Below are positions 1 to 13,668 of a stretch of 64,000 bases of DNA, piece after piece. The translations under genes were made by a program, and so were the position numbers. Position 1 is the first letter of the stretch; each line of letters starts with the position of its first letter. The notes below the pieces were generated by a model, which had not been told where the DNA came from, did not search any database, and saw only the letters and a list, made by a program, of their open reading frames with translations. This stretch comes from Erythrocercus mccallii. Lineage: Eukaryota; Chordata; Aves; Passeriformes; Dicruridae. Where the stretch lies: contig VZRG01000863.1 in the NCBI GenBank assembly GCA_013397435.1, positions 102,001-166,000 on the forward strand. The letters run 5' to 3'.

Positions 1-1231
1 TATCACTATGTTTTTTAAACTATTCCACTATGGAACTATGAATATTTGAAAACTATTTTAGGTTTTGGGATAAAAGGGATTCCCACAGCAGCAAGAGACA
101 TGATAGTTGTAACTACAGGCAAACTTGCTGGAAGCAGTAATACATTAAATAATACATTAATATATTAATATATATTAATATATAATTAATATGTATATTA
201 ATACATTAAACAACCATTCCATGTTACTTACTACAACCAGTGTACACCTTTGTAATCTGGCTTTAGCCTGTAGTATTTGTTTTACTTACATTCAGTTCTC
301 AATCCCTATACTAAAATAAATTAGTTAATTATTTTCAAATGTAGGTAGCAAACACAATTTCTGCAAAAGAAATTCATTGCTAAGATAAAATTCTCATGAA
401 ATGACAATACTTGGAAAGTTCCAGCACAGTCAATCCTTCCTTGATACAAGAATCGCAGCTAATCCCAGAATTACATGAAAACATGTAAATATGAAGAGAA
501 TGGAAAATTACTTCAGTTGCTCAAATAAAGCATAGCACATAACCTGAACTGTTCTATTTGAATTTGCAGGTGCCTCATCTGTAAATAATTTTATCCTTTG
601 ATTCCTCTATTTGATAGTTTTGTTACACTTGGAAAAATAAATGCAGTATCCTTTGCCTTGAGTAGATTCCCATAACTAATGCAAGCAATGGCAGAGCAAA
701 TAAATAGGCACTGAAAGTCATCAGCTAATATAAATGTGTAGCAGTAATTTTCTAAATTCATTGGGAACACAATGAATTTCAAAAATGTTAATAGCTGGTC
801 CTTAAAGCACTCATAGTACTACTGCTATCAGTGAGGAGGTATGTTACAGAGCTTTTTGGTCAGGTGCTACACCATCACTGCACCTTAGCAGTTCCAGCAC
901 TGTTGGAGGCTTTTGAATACATCAAAGAGTACTAAAACCTCTACCCTTTGAGACTTAGGAATACAGTCACATGACCCACAAACCTTGCCACTTATTGCCC
1001 AGATGCTGTGGCTGCCTTTCCCTCTTTTAATTCCTATTTCTCTCCCACAGACATTGGGGAAGATGAACCTAAGGATGAACATAGGGAGGAAACGTGATGA
1101 GAGGAGCAATGCATTCTTCACCATTTCTGTCCCAGTATGGGCTTGAGCAAAGCATGCATTCAGATACATACCTGGACATTCCTGAAATTTTTGTTACAGC
1201 ATAGTGGGGTACTAGTAGGCCATTGCATCTC
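1..1231. other. Intergenic, AT-rich, no gene seen
   Basis: No open frame here looks like a real gene and no repeat family is recognisable. The only structure is an AT-rich self-complementary stretch at about 145-206, built from ATTAATAT-type units, which is low-complexity DNA. Confidence 0.6.
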
Positions 1232-1253
1232 TTTTTTTTTTTTTTTTTTTTTT
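1232..1253. repeat. Poly(T) tract, 22 nt
   Basis: An uninterrupted run of T directly precedes CR1-like antisense sequence. CR1 elements do not normally end in poly(A), so the run may be unrelated slippage DNA or the tail of another retroposed sequence on the minus strand. Confidence 0.85.
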
Positions 1254-2370
1254 ACCAGCTGTCAAAATTGAGCTTGATTCCATCATTTCTACAGATCTTC
1301 TGCAAGAAGTGCAAGGATGCTCTCATATTGTTCCTTTGCTTCCACTTTTCCAGATTAAAGACCAGTTTCTTCATCCTCTCCTTGAAAGGAAAATGACCTA
1401 AGTTCCTGACCTTCATAAACCTTTGCTGGAACTTCTCCACTTTCTATACATGCATTCAGAACTGGAGAACACAAGGATACAAATATTCCCAGTACAGCTT
1501 CATCAGTAACAAGTATAATGGGATAGTAACTTCCCCTAATCTACTGGCCTCAGTCCTTGCAGTATGGCTCAGTAGCAGGTTTGTTTTATTTGCAGTGAGT
1601 GCATACTCTTGGCTCATACTCATCCTGGTGGCCACTGTTCAGGAGCCTCTTTGGCCATGCTGGCTTTCCTCACGTGCACTGATGCATGAGGTTACTCAGG
1701 ACTCTGCACCTCTTGCTGAACTTCACAGATTTTATGTTGACCCCATCCCTAAGTTTCTCAAGGCCTCTCTGGACTGAGTGTATCCTGCTTAGCAGGTTAA
1801 CTAATCCTCCCAATTTTCTAAGAGCACCTTCTGTTATATCACTGTTGATGATGAACACATCGAGTTGAGTCAGCATCATGGTGGCCTTTTTATTGTCAGC
1901 TGTTAACTAAACACTAAGTCATTGATAAATGCCTGTGGGTTCAACAGCCAAGACAAGACCAAATGCATTTACCAGGGAGCTGTGGGAGATGGCATGAAAA
2001 CCTCACTAAAGTCAAACTTCATATCCACCAGTCCTCCCCGCTTCACATAGCCAGTCATTCCATTATATCAAGGAATCAGGCTGGTCAAATCTGATCGGCT
2101 TGGCATTTGAAAACTCATCTCAAGAGTCTAAAACCTTCCTGGATTCCTTGCATAGTGCTATGCTGCCTTCCCAACAAATGTCTTTGTGGTTGAAATCCCA
2201 AGGAGGGTGAAGGCTGGCAATCAGAAGATTTTTGTAGCTGTTTGGAAAAGTCTTGTCCACTCCATCCATCAGAGTTATCAGTTGTTTGGAAAGCTGTCAG
2301 GATTGATCTTGTATGGAGATGCAATTCTGCACTGGGAATTGAGGAGCCTGTTTTCTCCTAGGATTAGGCC
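1254..2370 (-). mobile_element. Old, degraded CR1 LINE fragment
   Basis: Read on the minus strand, the segment keeps the order of phrases typical of CR1 ORF2. On the + strand these include GATTAAAGACCAGTTTCTTC near 1354, CAAGGCCTCTCTGGACTGAG near 1758, a diverged 'gggagatggcatgaaaacct' stretch near 1986 and a 'tagtgctatgctgccttccc' stretch near 2154. It is heavily mutated with many stops and is not functional. The assignment rests on remembered CR1 consensus wording, and parts such as 1880-1960 are less clear. Both boundaries are approximate. Confidence 0.5.
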
Positions 2371-5239
2371 CTAATTCCTTTAATTCTGACTGCCTTGTTT
2401 AAAACCAACTTACCAAAACATAAAAATATCTAAAAAGTCAAGGAAAATCTAGACAATGATGGAAGAATTCCCAGAATAAATTGTAATGTTATACAGAAAA
2501 CCAGAATGGTCATAAAAAAGAGATTGGTAAAATTGCAAATGCTGAGCCAACCCAAGCATGACAAAGTCTGGGAGACAACACTTCAGGTACAAGTTCAGAA
2601 CACTGGGTTATGCAGAGAGTTAAAGCAGACAGCAGGCACAATGACATGTTAAATTACCCACATGATGTATAGCTTAATGAACCCCCTTGTGTTGATCATG
2701 CTTGGCATTAATCAAGAGCCATGAACAGATTCCCTTATTTTCTCAATGCTGCTCTGATAAACTGCAATTTCATTTAACCTTGGACAGGAGCTTTAATAGC
2801 TTCCACGGGACAACTGTCAATACTTTCCCGAGTATAGAGTGATTAAACTGCAACACAAGATGCATGTCATGAATTTTCTTCATTTGAAATTAGAATTTTC
2901 ATTTTTAACAACCATTCGCATAAAATATGCTGAAAGTATGGAAATATGTAAAGGTTTGCATGATCCTTAGACAGAAGTATACTAAGAAAAAGGTTTTTAA
3001 AAAATAAAACAATTAACAACATATTAGTTAACATATTGAGGGCTTCAAATAACCTTGTGTTTGGGAAACGACAACAAAAGACAATAATCCAAAGAAGGGC
3101 ATGACAATGTCTCCTTAAGTTAGCTCGTTATGTATCAGATATTGGACATTACATGCTTCTTTAGCAAAGGCAATACATAGAGGCTAAAGGATTAGCAAAG
3201 GTGGGGAAATGTTTCTCAACTTCAGTGGTTTCCAGAGACACCTTTGGGTGCTTTTTTTTTTCCTCTAAAAGCAATGCTTGTTACTTCCTGAATCCAGTCT
3301 CTCTGCCTCAGAGTCACCATAGAAGAAAGAATTGCTAGAGTTACTGAGTGGACTAGATCCACTCAGTCTGCAAGTTACTAATCCAGGTAGTCAAAGGGGA
3401 CAAAAAGTAAGATAAATACAGATTCAGTGCCTTTCCTAGCAATCTGTTCTAACAGAGCTCTATGAACAACTCTTTTTTAACTACCTTCATTTAAAAGATA
3501 TTTTCATTTGTTGCCACTGATGGCAATGAAAGAACAAAACTGGATTACAAATGACCGAGAAATTTGTTATTTTTAATTCTCAAAAATCTTCATTATAGTT
3601 ATGGGCTACAATTACAGGAACAACCAAAACTACAAATGCCTCTGCTTAGACATCATCTGTTAATTTTGCAATTTTTTCTGTGTGTTGTTTGTTCTACAAA
3701 ACCTGAATAGTCCTGAATACAGGACTAGTTTCCTGAATATGGGAAAAAAAACCCCAAACATTCTACACTTTCCCAGATTGCATTGGTACTAGTGAAAAGC
3801 ACTGCAAAGAGTATTGGTAGCAAACTGTTTGCAATAGCACCAGCTAAAATGCCCTGGTGTTGACTGATGTGGGACATTTAGCACAAAATTTTATGCACAA
3901 AACCCACACAAAATAGGGAATGGGTAGGAAACAAACCAGAGAATGAGAATGATCCTATCAGGGTTATGCACAAGCTAAGAACACAGATAGAAAGCAAAAC
4001 CAGGAATAGGGTGACCAGGGTCAACATAAGCACATGATTTCACAGCTTATATTAAAAAACTGTGTCTGTGAAGATAGGTAAAGGTAAAGATTCCAAACCT
4101 TCAGAAAAGGATCATTACCATCAGGCTAAAATGCTGTCTTGGAGAATTCCCATTTGTGCAAAATGCTTCATTTACAGGCAGAAATGTAAAAATTCTTCAC
4201 CAAGAAGGAAAAGTGAAAAATAGCAAAACATCCTGCTCCCAGTTAAAGGCAGAGCAAAACTACAGAATGTGGCAGTTGACAGGGCTGGTGCCTGGAATGT
4301 GTACAAGTTTTCAAGCACTGGTCCTGATTCAGTCTGAATCCCAGCTCAGACTGCTTTTAAACCATATTAAATCACCAGCCATACATACAGCTAACTCCCA
4401 GCCTAGGGTACGAAAGGATTGTTTTTTATAGTGTTACAACTATGAGGTAACAGTGGCAGTTGATGCCAATGGATCAAACACTTTTCAATATCTAAATAGG
4501 TCTTCATCAGAAAATGGACTGTAGCTAAAGAGGGCCTGGAAAACCCTGGGAAGTCACAACAGCTCTGGTGCAAACCCATTAAGTGCTCAGAAAGTACACT
4601 GCACTACCCATTGGCAAACAGGTGAATTTAACACACCAAAGAAATGAAAGAAAGGCAGTAGCAGTGTAAATGTGAACAAAGCAATTTTGATTTTCTGGGC
4701 TTTTTTTTCCCCCACATCTTCTCTGTGAGCTAAGCTTAAAGTTTAAGCCTCCCACCAAGAAAAATGTGATTTTGTACTCTACATGCTGAAAAAAGGGCAG
4801 TCTGTGACTACCTGGAGACTTGATACTCTATTTAAAGGATTGTAGTGACCTGGATAGCTCTTAGTATAAATTTAGAGACTGACGATAGAATGCCTCATAC
4901 GGCATTAGAACATGATTCACAAATTCCCAGCCAAGACAGTTACAACTGTGCGCTCTGTTCTCTTGCATAACACACACTACAGTTCTCCCAACAATTTCAG
5001 CCTCAAGCCACAGCTTGTGATAAAGCTGTAGTGTACCATCAGAAAAACAGGCAGGTTTGATTTAATGTGTATAAAAATTGACTGCATCCTTTGGCAGTAT
5101 TTTCCACTCGTTAATTGTTCTCCATCCTCAGAAGTTTCCAGTTTGAAAACTGCTGACTTTGATTTCTGCCATGGATTTCTGCCACTTTATGTGTGGCCGT
5201 TTGTTTTGTTTTTTTAAAGAATCTTCTTGCCTCAGCTAA
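2371..5239. other. Intergenic, no gene seen
   Basis: AT-rich DNA with only short chance open frames. No RNA gene or repeat family is recognisable. Confidence 0.55.
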
Positions 5240-5289
5240 TACCTTGCTATGCAGAGGGTTATAGACCACAGTTGTTTCTTTACCTTTAC

Positions 5290-5460
5290 TTTTAAAATTA
5301 TCTAAATAGATAAAGTTTCTTTGGGCTGCCACTATAAAGAGCACTTTCCAAGTCTCCAATCATTCCTGCAGCTTTCTTTTGAACCTGCTCCAATTTTCCA
5401 TCATCCCTTTAAAAAGTTAATATCTTAATGGGACTCAACATTGCTGTAGCAACACTGACA
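5290..5460 (-). mobile_element. Very old CR1 fragment
   Basis: The + strand reads CATTCCTGCAGCTTTCTTTT and then GAACCTGCTCCAATTTTCCA at about 5363-5402. This matches the antisense of a CR1 3' region found in older amniote CR1 families. Only about 100-170 bases are recognisable and the ends are uncertain. Confidence 0.4.
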
Positions 5461-7600
5461 GGCAATTACTACTTATTAGTGATAGCCAAATCTAGGTACC
5501 TCTGTAATATCAAAAGCATAAATTAAACTAAGAGAAAAATGCGTATGAAACTGACTTAGAAAGAGATGCTTTTAATTATTACTAAAGAAATCTTTTTACT
5601 GGAAATTTAGCATCCCATCACAGTACAGTAAAGCCAGGAATAAATATGTAGTTTTAATTTAAAAAGAACAGCATGAAGCTTGAAGGCTGATTTAACAGAT
5701 ACTGCCAAGCTCAATCACCTGATGTTAAGTTGGAAAGCATTTCCTTGGTGCCATTAGGAAACACTGTTGGCTACAAAACTATGGCGTAACTAATGCTGTT
5801 AGATTTTACCTTTATTGAAAAATTAAGACTTCTGTTCCCTACCCTATACCATCTGACAAATCAAGATGGAGAATCAGGCCAAAAGAATGAGCAAGAAAAC
5901 TTGGAAGGTTTATTTCATCATGATGCCCTGTGTAGTCTGGTTTAATAAAGACAAGAGCCTTGCAGCTAAGCTGTACATCCTCTGAATAAGGAACCTTTAA
6001 ATAAAAAGGAGCTTTTCCACTTTCTTTTTCAGCCTGAAAGCTTTTCTTTAACAAAATGAATGAACACACCTGAAATAAGATGGTTTTGTGGTATCATTTA
6101 TTTAGGTCTCTTTGTAGGGAATTTCCAAGAGGTTGAAATGCAATTTTTTTTGCCATGTTAATGCTATTACTAGCTTTACTCTTATGTACTTAATGAAACT
6201 AAGTGTATGATTGGGAGATGAAAGTTTTGATTTATTGAGCTATGTCAGCCAAAGTTTAGAATTACATTTATGCTGAGTTCATTCATGCTGTTAAAGAAAA
6301 GCTTTCCAGAGTATTAGCAGAACAAGTATTAACTAGTCTGTTACTCAAATCTCTGATGCACAAGACAGGAGAAAGCTCAACATGCTTTAAAGAAAAAAAG
6401 TGAAAGAATTAATCTATTTAGCGTGCCAGCACTCTTATTTCCAGCCAAAAGTCATTGACTAACAAAAATATTAAAGTAAAATATTCCTAAAATTGAAAAC
6501 AGACTCAGCAATCCAGTCAATAGATGCAAATTACTAAGGTAATTTTGCAAACAGACGTTTGGAATAGCTTTTCACAGAAGAGAGATTTAAATAGAAAAGT
6601 ATATAAGGCAAAATTACCTAAGTCAGCCTGTTTGCTGTTTAAAAGCTTATTCTGAAGGTCAGATATTTTGATGACTAAAATATTGATAATATGCATTTAT
6701 ACAGCACTGGTGATCTGAAACAACCAGACCTCAAGGCAATTTAAAGTGTGCATGTAAGTCTGAACATATCTGTGAAGAAGCCAAAGAAGTTAATGGATGA
6801 TGGATACAGGTAAATACAGAGAGAGCTGGTAACAGTTTGTGCTTTGCTGCTAATTCTAGCTAGATCTAGAGCAAGATCCCACTGCAGGTATTCCATGTAA
6901 AATATACCTGCTTGAAGAAGAAGACAAGAGAAGTAAGGCATTACATTAAAATCTTATGCTCTGCTTGAACTAGAGTCTCCATCTCATCAATAAATTTAGG
7001 GAAAAATGTGGTGTCTGTGGGGGGAGAGACAGGGAAAGCAATGTAAGGCAAAGCATGGCAAGGCAAGGAAATGTTAAACCCTGAAATTCCTGTATAATGC
7101 ACATAAATATTCTGCATGATTCCTTTGACTATTTTAGAAAACATTAAAATCTCAGGGCTTGGTGTTCATGCTCCTAACAGTTTGTTCAGCTGTTTGCCAC
7201 CATGCAGACACACAGCAATGGGACAGAAGACTCACCAACTCCTCTCACTACCTGCCAAGAGAAAATTAGACTATGCTATAACTTTTAGTTGATTCAAGAT
7301 CTGAATGGGACAGCACACTTCTGAGGTACTCTGGAGATCCTCTGGTGGATGCTTCAGAGCATGACATCAACAGTATATCATAACAGCATCAAAAACAGCT
7401 GCCCTTTGAGCAGTGATTTAATTTTTTAATCTGTTTTCAACTGTAAGAACTAAATGGGAGAGGATGTATCCAGAACTTTCACTATTTGGTAAGCAACCAG
7501 ATTTAACAGATAGAAACCATATTGCAGAGTATTTGTAATTTAAATACTTACCTGGAGTTATTTATGTTCTTGTCACTTTCCCCACCCCAACTAACATGGA
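5461..7600. other. Intergenic, no gene seen
   Basis: AT-rich sequence without a supportable gene. A purine-rich, imperfectly repetitive patch at about 7035-7075 (GGCAA and GCAAG repeats) is the only local structure noted. Confidence 0.55.
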
Positions 7601-7690
7601 GTCAGATTCTGTTCTCAGTTAGCCCAATGAAAGTCCACTGAAATCAATGGAATTGCTGAGATTCACTCCAATGTAACGGAGAACAACGGC
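7601..7690. repeat. Possible old palindromic amniote repeat
   Basis: The sequence contains CAGATTCTGTTCTCAGTTA, then CACTGAAATCAATGGAATTG, then GAGATTCACTCCAATGTAAC. This order resembles a palindromic repeat seen many times in reptile genomes, centred on a TGAAGTCAATGG-type core. The copy is diverged. I cannot name the family with certainty. Confidence 0.35.
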
Positions 7691-9800
7691 ACTGCACATC
7701 ACCATTGTGCTTTTGCACCTAAGCTGCTCCTTTAAAATAAAAGTATTTGAGTATTTACTGCTCTTTATTTTCAATGGAAATACATCTTTTTATTACTGCC
7801 TTGGAAATTTTAGGTGAGTAGCAATGCCCAGTGTCTTTACAGATGCGCTGCCTTTCAATGTGCTCGGTAAATAGTCTAAATTGACCTCCCTTCCCCCCTC
7901 CCTGTACCTGGTTCCAATCACACTCAAATCATATTACTTATTATTCCTGCTATGAAAATCACCAAATACAGTAGGTAAAGATTTATTGTATCTCTTTAAG
8001 AAATAAATAATTCATTGAATACATTAGATAGAGTATTGTACACTTTCCGAAAATCAACAAGATAGCTATTTCTCGCAGCTGATACGGTTTAGAATGCTTT
8101 TAATCTTGGAGTAGATAACAAGTTATGTTTCTGGAAAAAAAAAAAGTAAAGGGAAGAAAAGAGAGCTGTGTAAATAAACAATACTGCCTTCTCCTCAGAA
8201 ATGTATGTATGTCCAGAAAAGCAAGCAAAATTAAGAGCTTGCTTAAAACAATATGATTTAATATTTTAAATCTTCTTCTGACAAGGGATGATACAGTTTT
8301 CTCCGAAATAATCTTTGAGTTAACATAAGAAGAAAATACAGTATGGAACAGGACTACATCTAGTTGGGAACCCAATGTATTTTTTAGGAAATCTGGGATA
8401 AAGTAAGAATAAAGAAAGGGGAGAAGCAGACATTTTTAATTGTCATTACATGACCAGTGGAGCAAAATTTAAAATGCCACTCTTGCTCTTTCCAGAACTC
8501 AAAGTGTAAAGTAGATGACAGGTTAAAATGACTGGATTGTGGTTTGGTCACAAATAACAGAAGGCCAAAATGTCCACTGACTGCTCCAGGTCACTAGGAA
8601 AATCCAAACCTTTGATCTAAACATAAATGACATACTAAAAATAGACCTACATTCTTGAGTGAGACAGAAGGAGCCAGCAGTCTTTTTTCTGTATTACAGA
8701 GGTCTTCAGCTGAGATCAAGTAATCTTATCTAGAAATCTGGTCATAATTCAGAACATGTTTAGCAAGGATTATTCATTTGGATCAGGTAGAATTTCTGAA
8801 AGATTGGGTTTACATCCAAAGGTACGTACAGTCAGTTTAATCTAACATCTCTGTCTTAGAACTTGATTGTCGTGGATGTTGCTACTTCATTACAAATGAG
8901 AAAGGTATTCAGTCATGCTGAATGGGGATATTTATATGTAAATATAGGAATTTTTGCTTTGGTAGTAACTTCATTTCTGGGATGGAAGTTTATGCGATTC
9001 TCCCAATGCTACATTAACCACCAAAAAAACCTGATGCAAAGTAAAGCCAAAAGACAAGCCTGCTACTCTGTCCCTGAACACATTTAATGCCTCACTTCTA
9101 CCCAGCAGCCACTACAAAACTACGCAATCAGACAAAAGATGGTTTGAGCCAAGCTTGCCCCTGGTGTTGGTCCCTAGAAAATCAATACATTTGTTCCCAG
9201 AGCGACCCAGGCCACATAGATGCTTTATGTAAGTGGTCACTGGGTTCACTGACAAAAGAAACTTTTCATGTCTTCAGGAGGAAAACATTGAAATACAGAG
9301 ATGATCATACAAAATATTTACATTGAAAGTATGTTCGTGTTGCAAATTTAAACTCCCTCAACTTCAAAAACATCAGAATTAAGCTTGCTTTTGCAACTTT
9401 AATTTGAGCTCATTGCTCATATGCACATATGCATGACAATAAGTCTTTAACTGCAGAGACGCATACATCATTCAGTTCATAGGATGGACGATGCTCCCGG
9501 AGTGAGCAGCTGTTCAATATTCCTTTTATTCTTATCACTCAATATGTGGCTCCATGCCTTCCTTACTGCACATCATTCAAACCCTGTGCAGAATACTGAA
9601 TTATTAATATCTTTATGAGTGTTTCTGTAGCATTTTCTACTAGGGTTTCTGAATGCTTCCCAAATACTAATTAATTTACCTTTAAACCTGAAAGTGAGAC
9701 TGTACTCTCAGACTCACTTTATAGATGGGGAACTGAAGTGCGGAGCCTTTAGAGTCAAGATTGATGAAAATGTCTACTAATTTGGAGTCCTCAATATGAT
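7691..9800. other. Intergenic, no gene seen
   Basis: AT-rich DNA. Short open frames at about 8863-9326 have no recognisable domain and no splice or codon support. Confidence 0.55.
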
Positions 9801-9890
9801 GTGCTTAGAGCTAGATTTTCCAAGATGCTTAGCATTTTTATGGTATTTTATATGTCTAAAGCATAAGTCCCATTGATTTCAGCAGCATCT
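9801..9890. repeat. Possible old palindromic amniote repeat
   Basis: AGCTAGATTTTCCAAGATGC followed about 65 bases later by TAAGTCCCATTGATTTCAGC resembles the two halves of a palindromic repeat of turtles and crocodilians ('...gattttcaaa...cccattgatttcaatggg...'). It is strongly diverged and not certain. Confidence 0.3.
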
Positions 9891-12800
9891 GTGAACACTC
9901 ATCACCTCTGTGAATCAGTGCGGAGAGTATGAAGTTGTGCACTCAGGAGATAAGGAACACACAAGTGCATTCCATCTATAAAATTTTCACTTGAATCACA
10001 TGAGGAATCTGAGTCTACAAAAGGGACAAAATCAGGGTAGATGAAAGTCCACTTCTGGAGGTATGGTTCCAGGAGAATCCTTTTATCCCTCATAATATAG
10101 AGCTGTTTTCACAAGAGAGCTTGCTGTCTCCCTGTTCTGGTTTCATTCATGGCAGTTTCTCAATTTTTCACGATCCTCGAGCAGATGACAGCCTTTTATG
10201 TTACAGTACCCAAGGAAGCCCCTGTGCCTGACAAAGTGTGAATGCTGTAGAAAAAACAAAGAAAAACAAAAGGACTGCTCATTTTAAGACTGATACATGA
10301 CAGGAAAGAAGACAGGGCTGGCAAGGAAAGCTTAATTTTGTCAGTTTCTAATCTCTCAGCTGAATGCACGATCTTCAGAGGTTTTTTGATACTAATTTTT
10401 AGTATACAGTTTTTAAACCTTTATTTTTCAAAACTAAACAGGATTTTTTTGCTGTGTAGAGCAATACACTTGCTCAGAGTGGCTCTTTGGCATGGCTGTC
10501 AGTTTGTGATTCACAACATCATCTCCTATAAGGTAAGATAAGATAGGGGCAACAGCAATGGTGGTCATGGAGCTCCATATAAACCCATGGCAGCAGTGTA
10601 CATGGCATCCTGCCCATAGATTTGACAGCTGTTTGCTTTGCAGGCATAAAAGCTTGAGGCAAATCTTGACAGGAATTTGTGCTAATAGTTTTTTTTTCTC
10701 CTTCTAGTACAGCACTTATGATCCTATATCTTCCTTTTTTAAGCCCATTTAGATGTATTCAAGAAAATAATTGTAAAATAATTCTTAAAAGTAGTCAAAA
10801 TATGCTTGTTTATAAAGATAATTTTGGAATTGATGGGATTTTAAATTTTGAATTATTTTTTTCTTTAAACTATTTTAAAGTTTTAAGATTTGGCAGACCA
10901 CTGTTATGGAAAATTTCACAGTTTTAATGGAAAAATTCACAACATTGTAAGAAGGATAAATACAGAGCCTTAAAATGGAAACTACTGAGCTTCCTCAACT
11001 TCAGAACCTGGGAACAGGCAGGGGTCGGAAAAATGTCAGTATATTTATTCCCTGTCAGATTCTGACTGTCTTCATTGCCTTCTTTTCTTACACTACTACT
11101 CATATCCCTTTGGTTTAAAACAAAACAAACAAACAAATTATTTGCCCTGACAACTATTGAGCTCTTTTTTTGGTTATTGTTTGGAGGGGTTTCTAGGGTT
11201 GGCTAGCTTTTTGCTGATAGATTCTCTTTATACATGGTTATATTCCATATTTGGCTATTCTGTGATTTTCACCCTATTTCGTAAGTTGATTTCCTTTCAA
11301 GGAACATATGGCTTTTTCCCTGGGATGCATTTAATACCTACACAGAGAGGCTGTCTGTGAGTAAGGAAGGATTTGGCAGCTGTAGCCACTGTACTCTGTT
11401 TCTCAGCAGCCTGTTGAAACTAATGACTGATCTAATAAGCCAGAAGTATTAGAAGGTCAGAGTGAACAACATTGCTCAGTTTGACCTTCCATTATTTATG
11501 GTTTGTCACATCAGCTGTCAAAGCTCCAAGCCAGGAGCTGATAAGGAGCTGAATCAGCAGCACAGGCATGACGCTGCAACATTCTCACTTTGGGTGAATA
11601 GCGACCCTGCATTGTGGTGACCTGTGCAACCACCCATGACACATGTCCCTAAAGGTGGTCCCTGCCTGCTCACTATTTCATGTAGAAACTCTCTGTAAAG
11701 TTCAGGATTAGAAATACAATTGGCACTTTGTTTTTCTTTTCTTTAAAAGGTCTAGACCTCCAAATAATCTTTGAATCAAAGGCTCCTCTTTTTGTAAGAG
11801 ATCTCTTTTCGCACTGTTCAGACCATGATTCAATTATTAGATAAATTATGTGGTTAAAAACAAACAACTAAAAAAAAAACCCAAATACAGTCTTAAACTT
11901 GGATGTAATAGCATCTTCATCTGAGAGAGAGAGACCTCACCCCAGCCACAAAATGGCTTGATAAAGCAAAGACAGGGGTGGAGAGAATGAATCAGTTCCT
12001 AAAATCAGCTCCTGTCTGGGTTCTAGCACAGAATAAAACGAACTGGATTAGGGTTGGAACAATCCAGTGGGTGAGTGTTACAGTCCTCAGTATGTTTAGA
12101 CTCTCAGTGGGATCTCAGAGACAGCAAGAGGACCACTCATGGCTTAGCTCCTACAGGCTCTGGGACAATATGGATGCTAAAGGGTCTCAGAAGCCACTCT
12201 GCAACCCAGGCCAGAAATGGTGCACACAACCATCCAAGTGGCAGATATTTGAATGTTGTTTACTTGTATGCAGATCCGGGCCACCACGTTAACAACTGTT
12301 TTCTTTGTTATATTATTTTTTATTCTGTCATGATAAGAATGTGAATGTTATTTTATCTGATTCTAATCTAATAAATGGCAATGTTGCTCCTTACTTCAAG
12401 AGTGATTTTCTGGAAGCTGACAAAGTAACAGTATTGGCTGGACCAATAAAGGCTGCAAGTTGTTCTCTACCTATTTCACATAATTAACAAATCATGATGA
12501 CATACCTTTAAAGGTTGCCAATCCAAAGCACAAACTACGTCATAAGTAATAAGGAGTTTAAGTGTGATTCCTTTTCATAAGACAAAGGCAAATCCTCTGA
12601 CTTGCTTCACTGTCTGTGTACTCATTAAAATCTTCCTAAGCTTATTAACTTTCAGGATCTCTTTCCTCAAAAAGATTTGGAGTCAAAACATCACCAAGGC
12701 TAGTTACAATGCTTATAACTCTTGCAATTTTATTGTGTCACTATATTTGGTGGTTTTTTCTGTAGACCTCAGAAGAAAATGCTGTTGCAAAATTCACAGC

Positions 12801-13616
12801 TCTCATTAAAAATGCACACAACAAAACCAAATTATATTCTGCACAGTTTCATGAAAAAATAAAGGCATAAAATGAGTGTACACCCCAAAGTCATAAACCA
12901 GAAAGAAAATACAAAATATTTAATCTCTATTGTCTTGTGAGAAGGCCATGTAGAGTTGGCAATGGTTTGTTTGCCTTCTGTTACAAAATGCAGGAAAATT
13001 CCTATAGACAGATAGGAGATCTGGAGAAAACTTACTGGAACATTTCTATTGGAAAATGAAATTTCCAGGTCAGGGTTGGCTTAGTTTACTTTCTAGATAC
13101 AACAGCTGACAGGACTGTCTTTTCTGAGCAATGAGAGAAGACCAATAACTAATTCAGTTACATGTTGTTTCCCTTAGCAGACACATGCAGGAAGATGTCC
13201 ACCTTTGGACAGTCTAGCAAGTCCCTGTCCTTCCTTTAAGCTATTGTTCTTTTGACTAAAATCTTCACTCCTGCTCTAAGACTGCGACACTATGGAGACA
13301 GAGACCAGACGAGGCACCAAATCAATTGCTGTCTCCAAAAATCTAGGGCCCTAGATGAAGATGAGTATGTCACTCCACATAGGGCGGAGACAAGTTTGGT
13401 ATGTACATGAAAAGAAAGAGAGGAAATGGAAGGTATAATTTTAGCTCCTGAACCAGAGAGACCGGAGGGAAAGTAGGATTTCATTGTTCATGATTCTCTT
13501 TTGTAGTGCAGGAGATTTTCCTGTTTCTGTGGGCTTCTTTTCTGGGTTGGTCCAGCTATGGAACAAAAACGGTTCTTCCATCTGCAAATAATAATAATAA
13601 AAAAATTTTTTTGGTC
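9891..13616. other. Intergenic, no gene seen
   Basis: Mixed AT-rich DNA. The stretch 11400-11660 is less AT-rich and complex enough to be a conserved noncoding element, but there is no direct proof. No coding gene is supportable. Confidence 0.5.
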
Positions 13617-13668
13617 TTTCTATGCAAACTTTCTATGCAAACGTTCTATGCAAACTTTCTATGCAAAC
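13617..13668 (+). repeat. 13-bp minisatellite, 4 units, each with an octamer-like site
   Basis: Four consecutive units of TTTCTATGCAAAC lie head to tail. Unit 3 has one change (G for the first T). Each unit contains ATGCAAAC, one base away from the POU/Oct octamer ATGCAAAT. The copies are nearly identical, so the array is young or maintained. Confidence 0.95.

Noticed and set aside
8863..9326. Two adjoining open frames with a hydrophobic stretch
   Set aside because: No recognisable family, and the frames do not join through plausible splice sites.
13617..13668. CRISPR-like array
   Set aside because: Units are contiguous without spacers and the window is a vertebrate genome.
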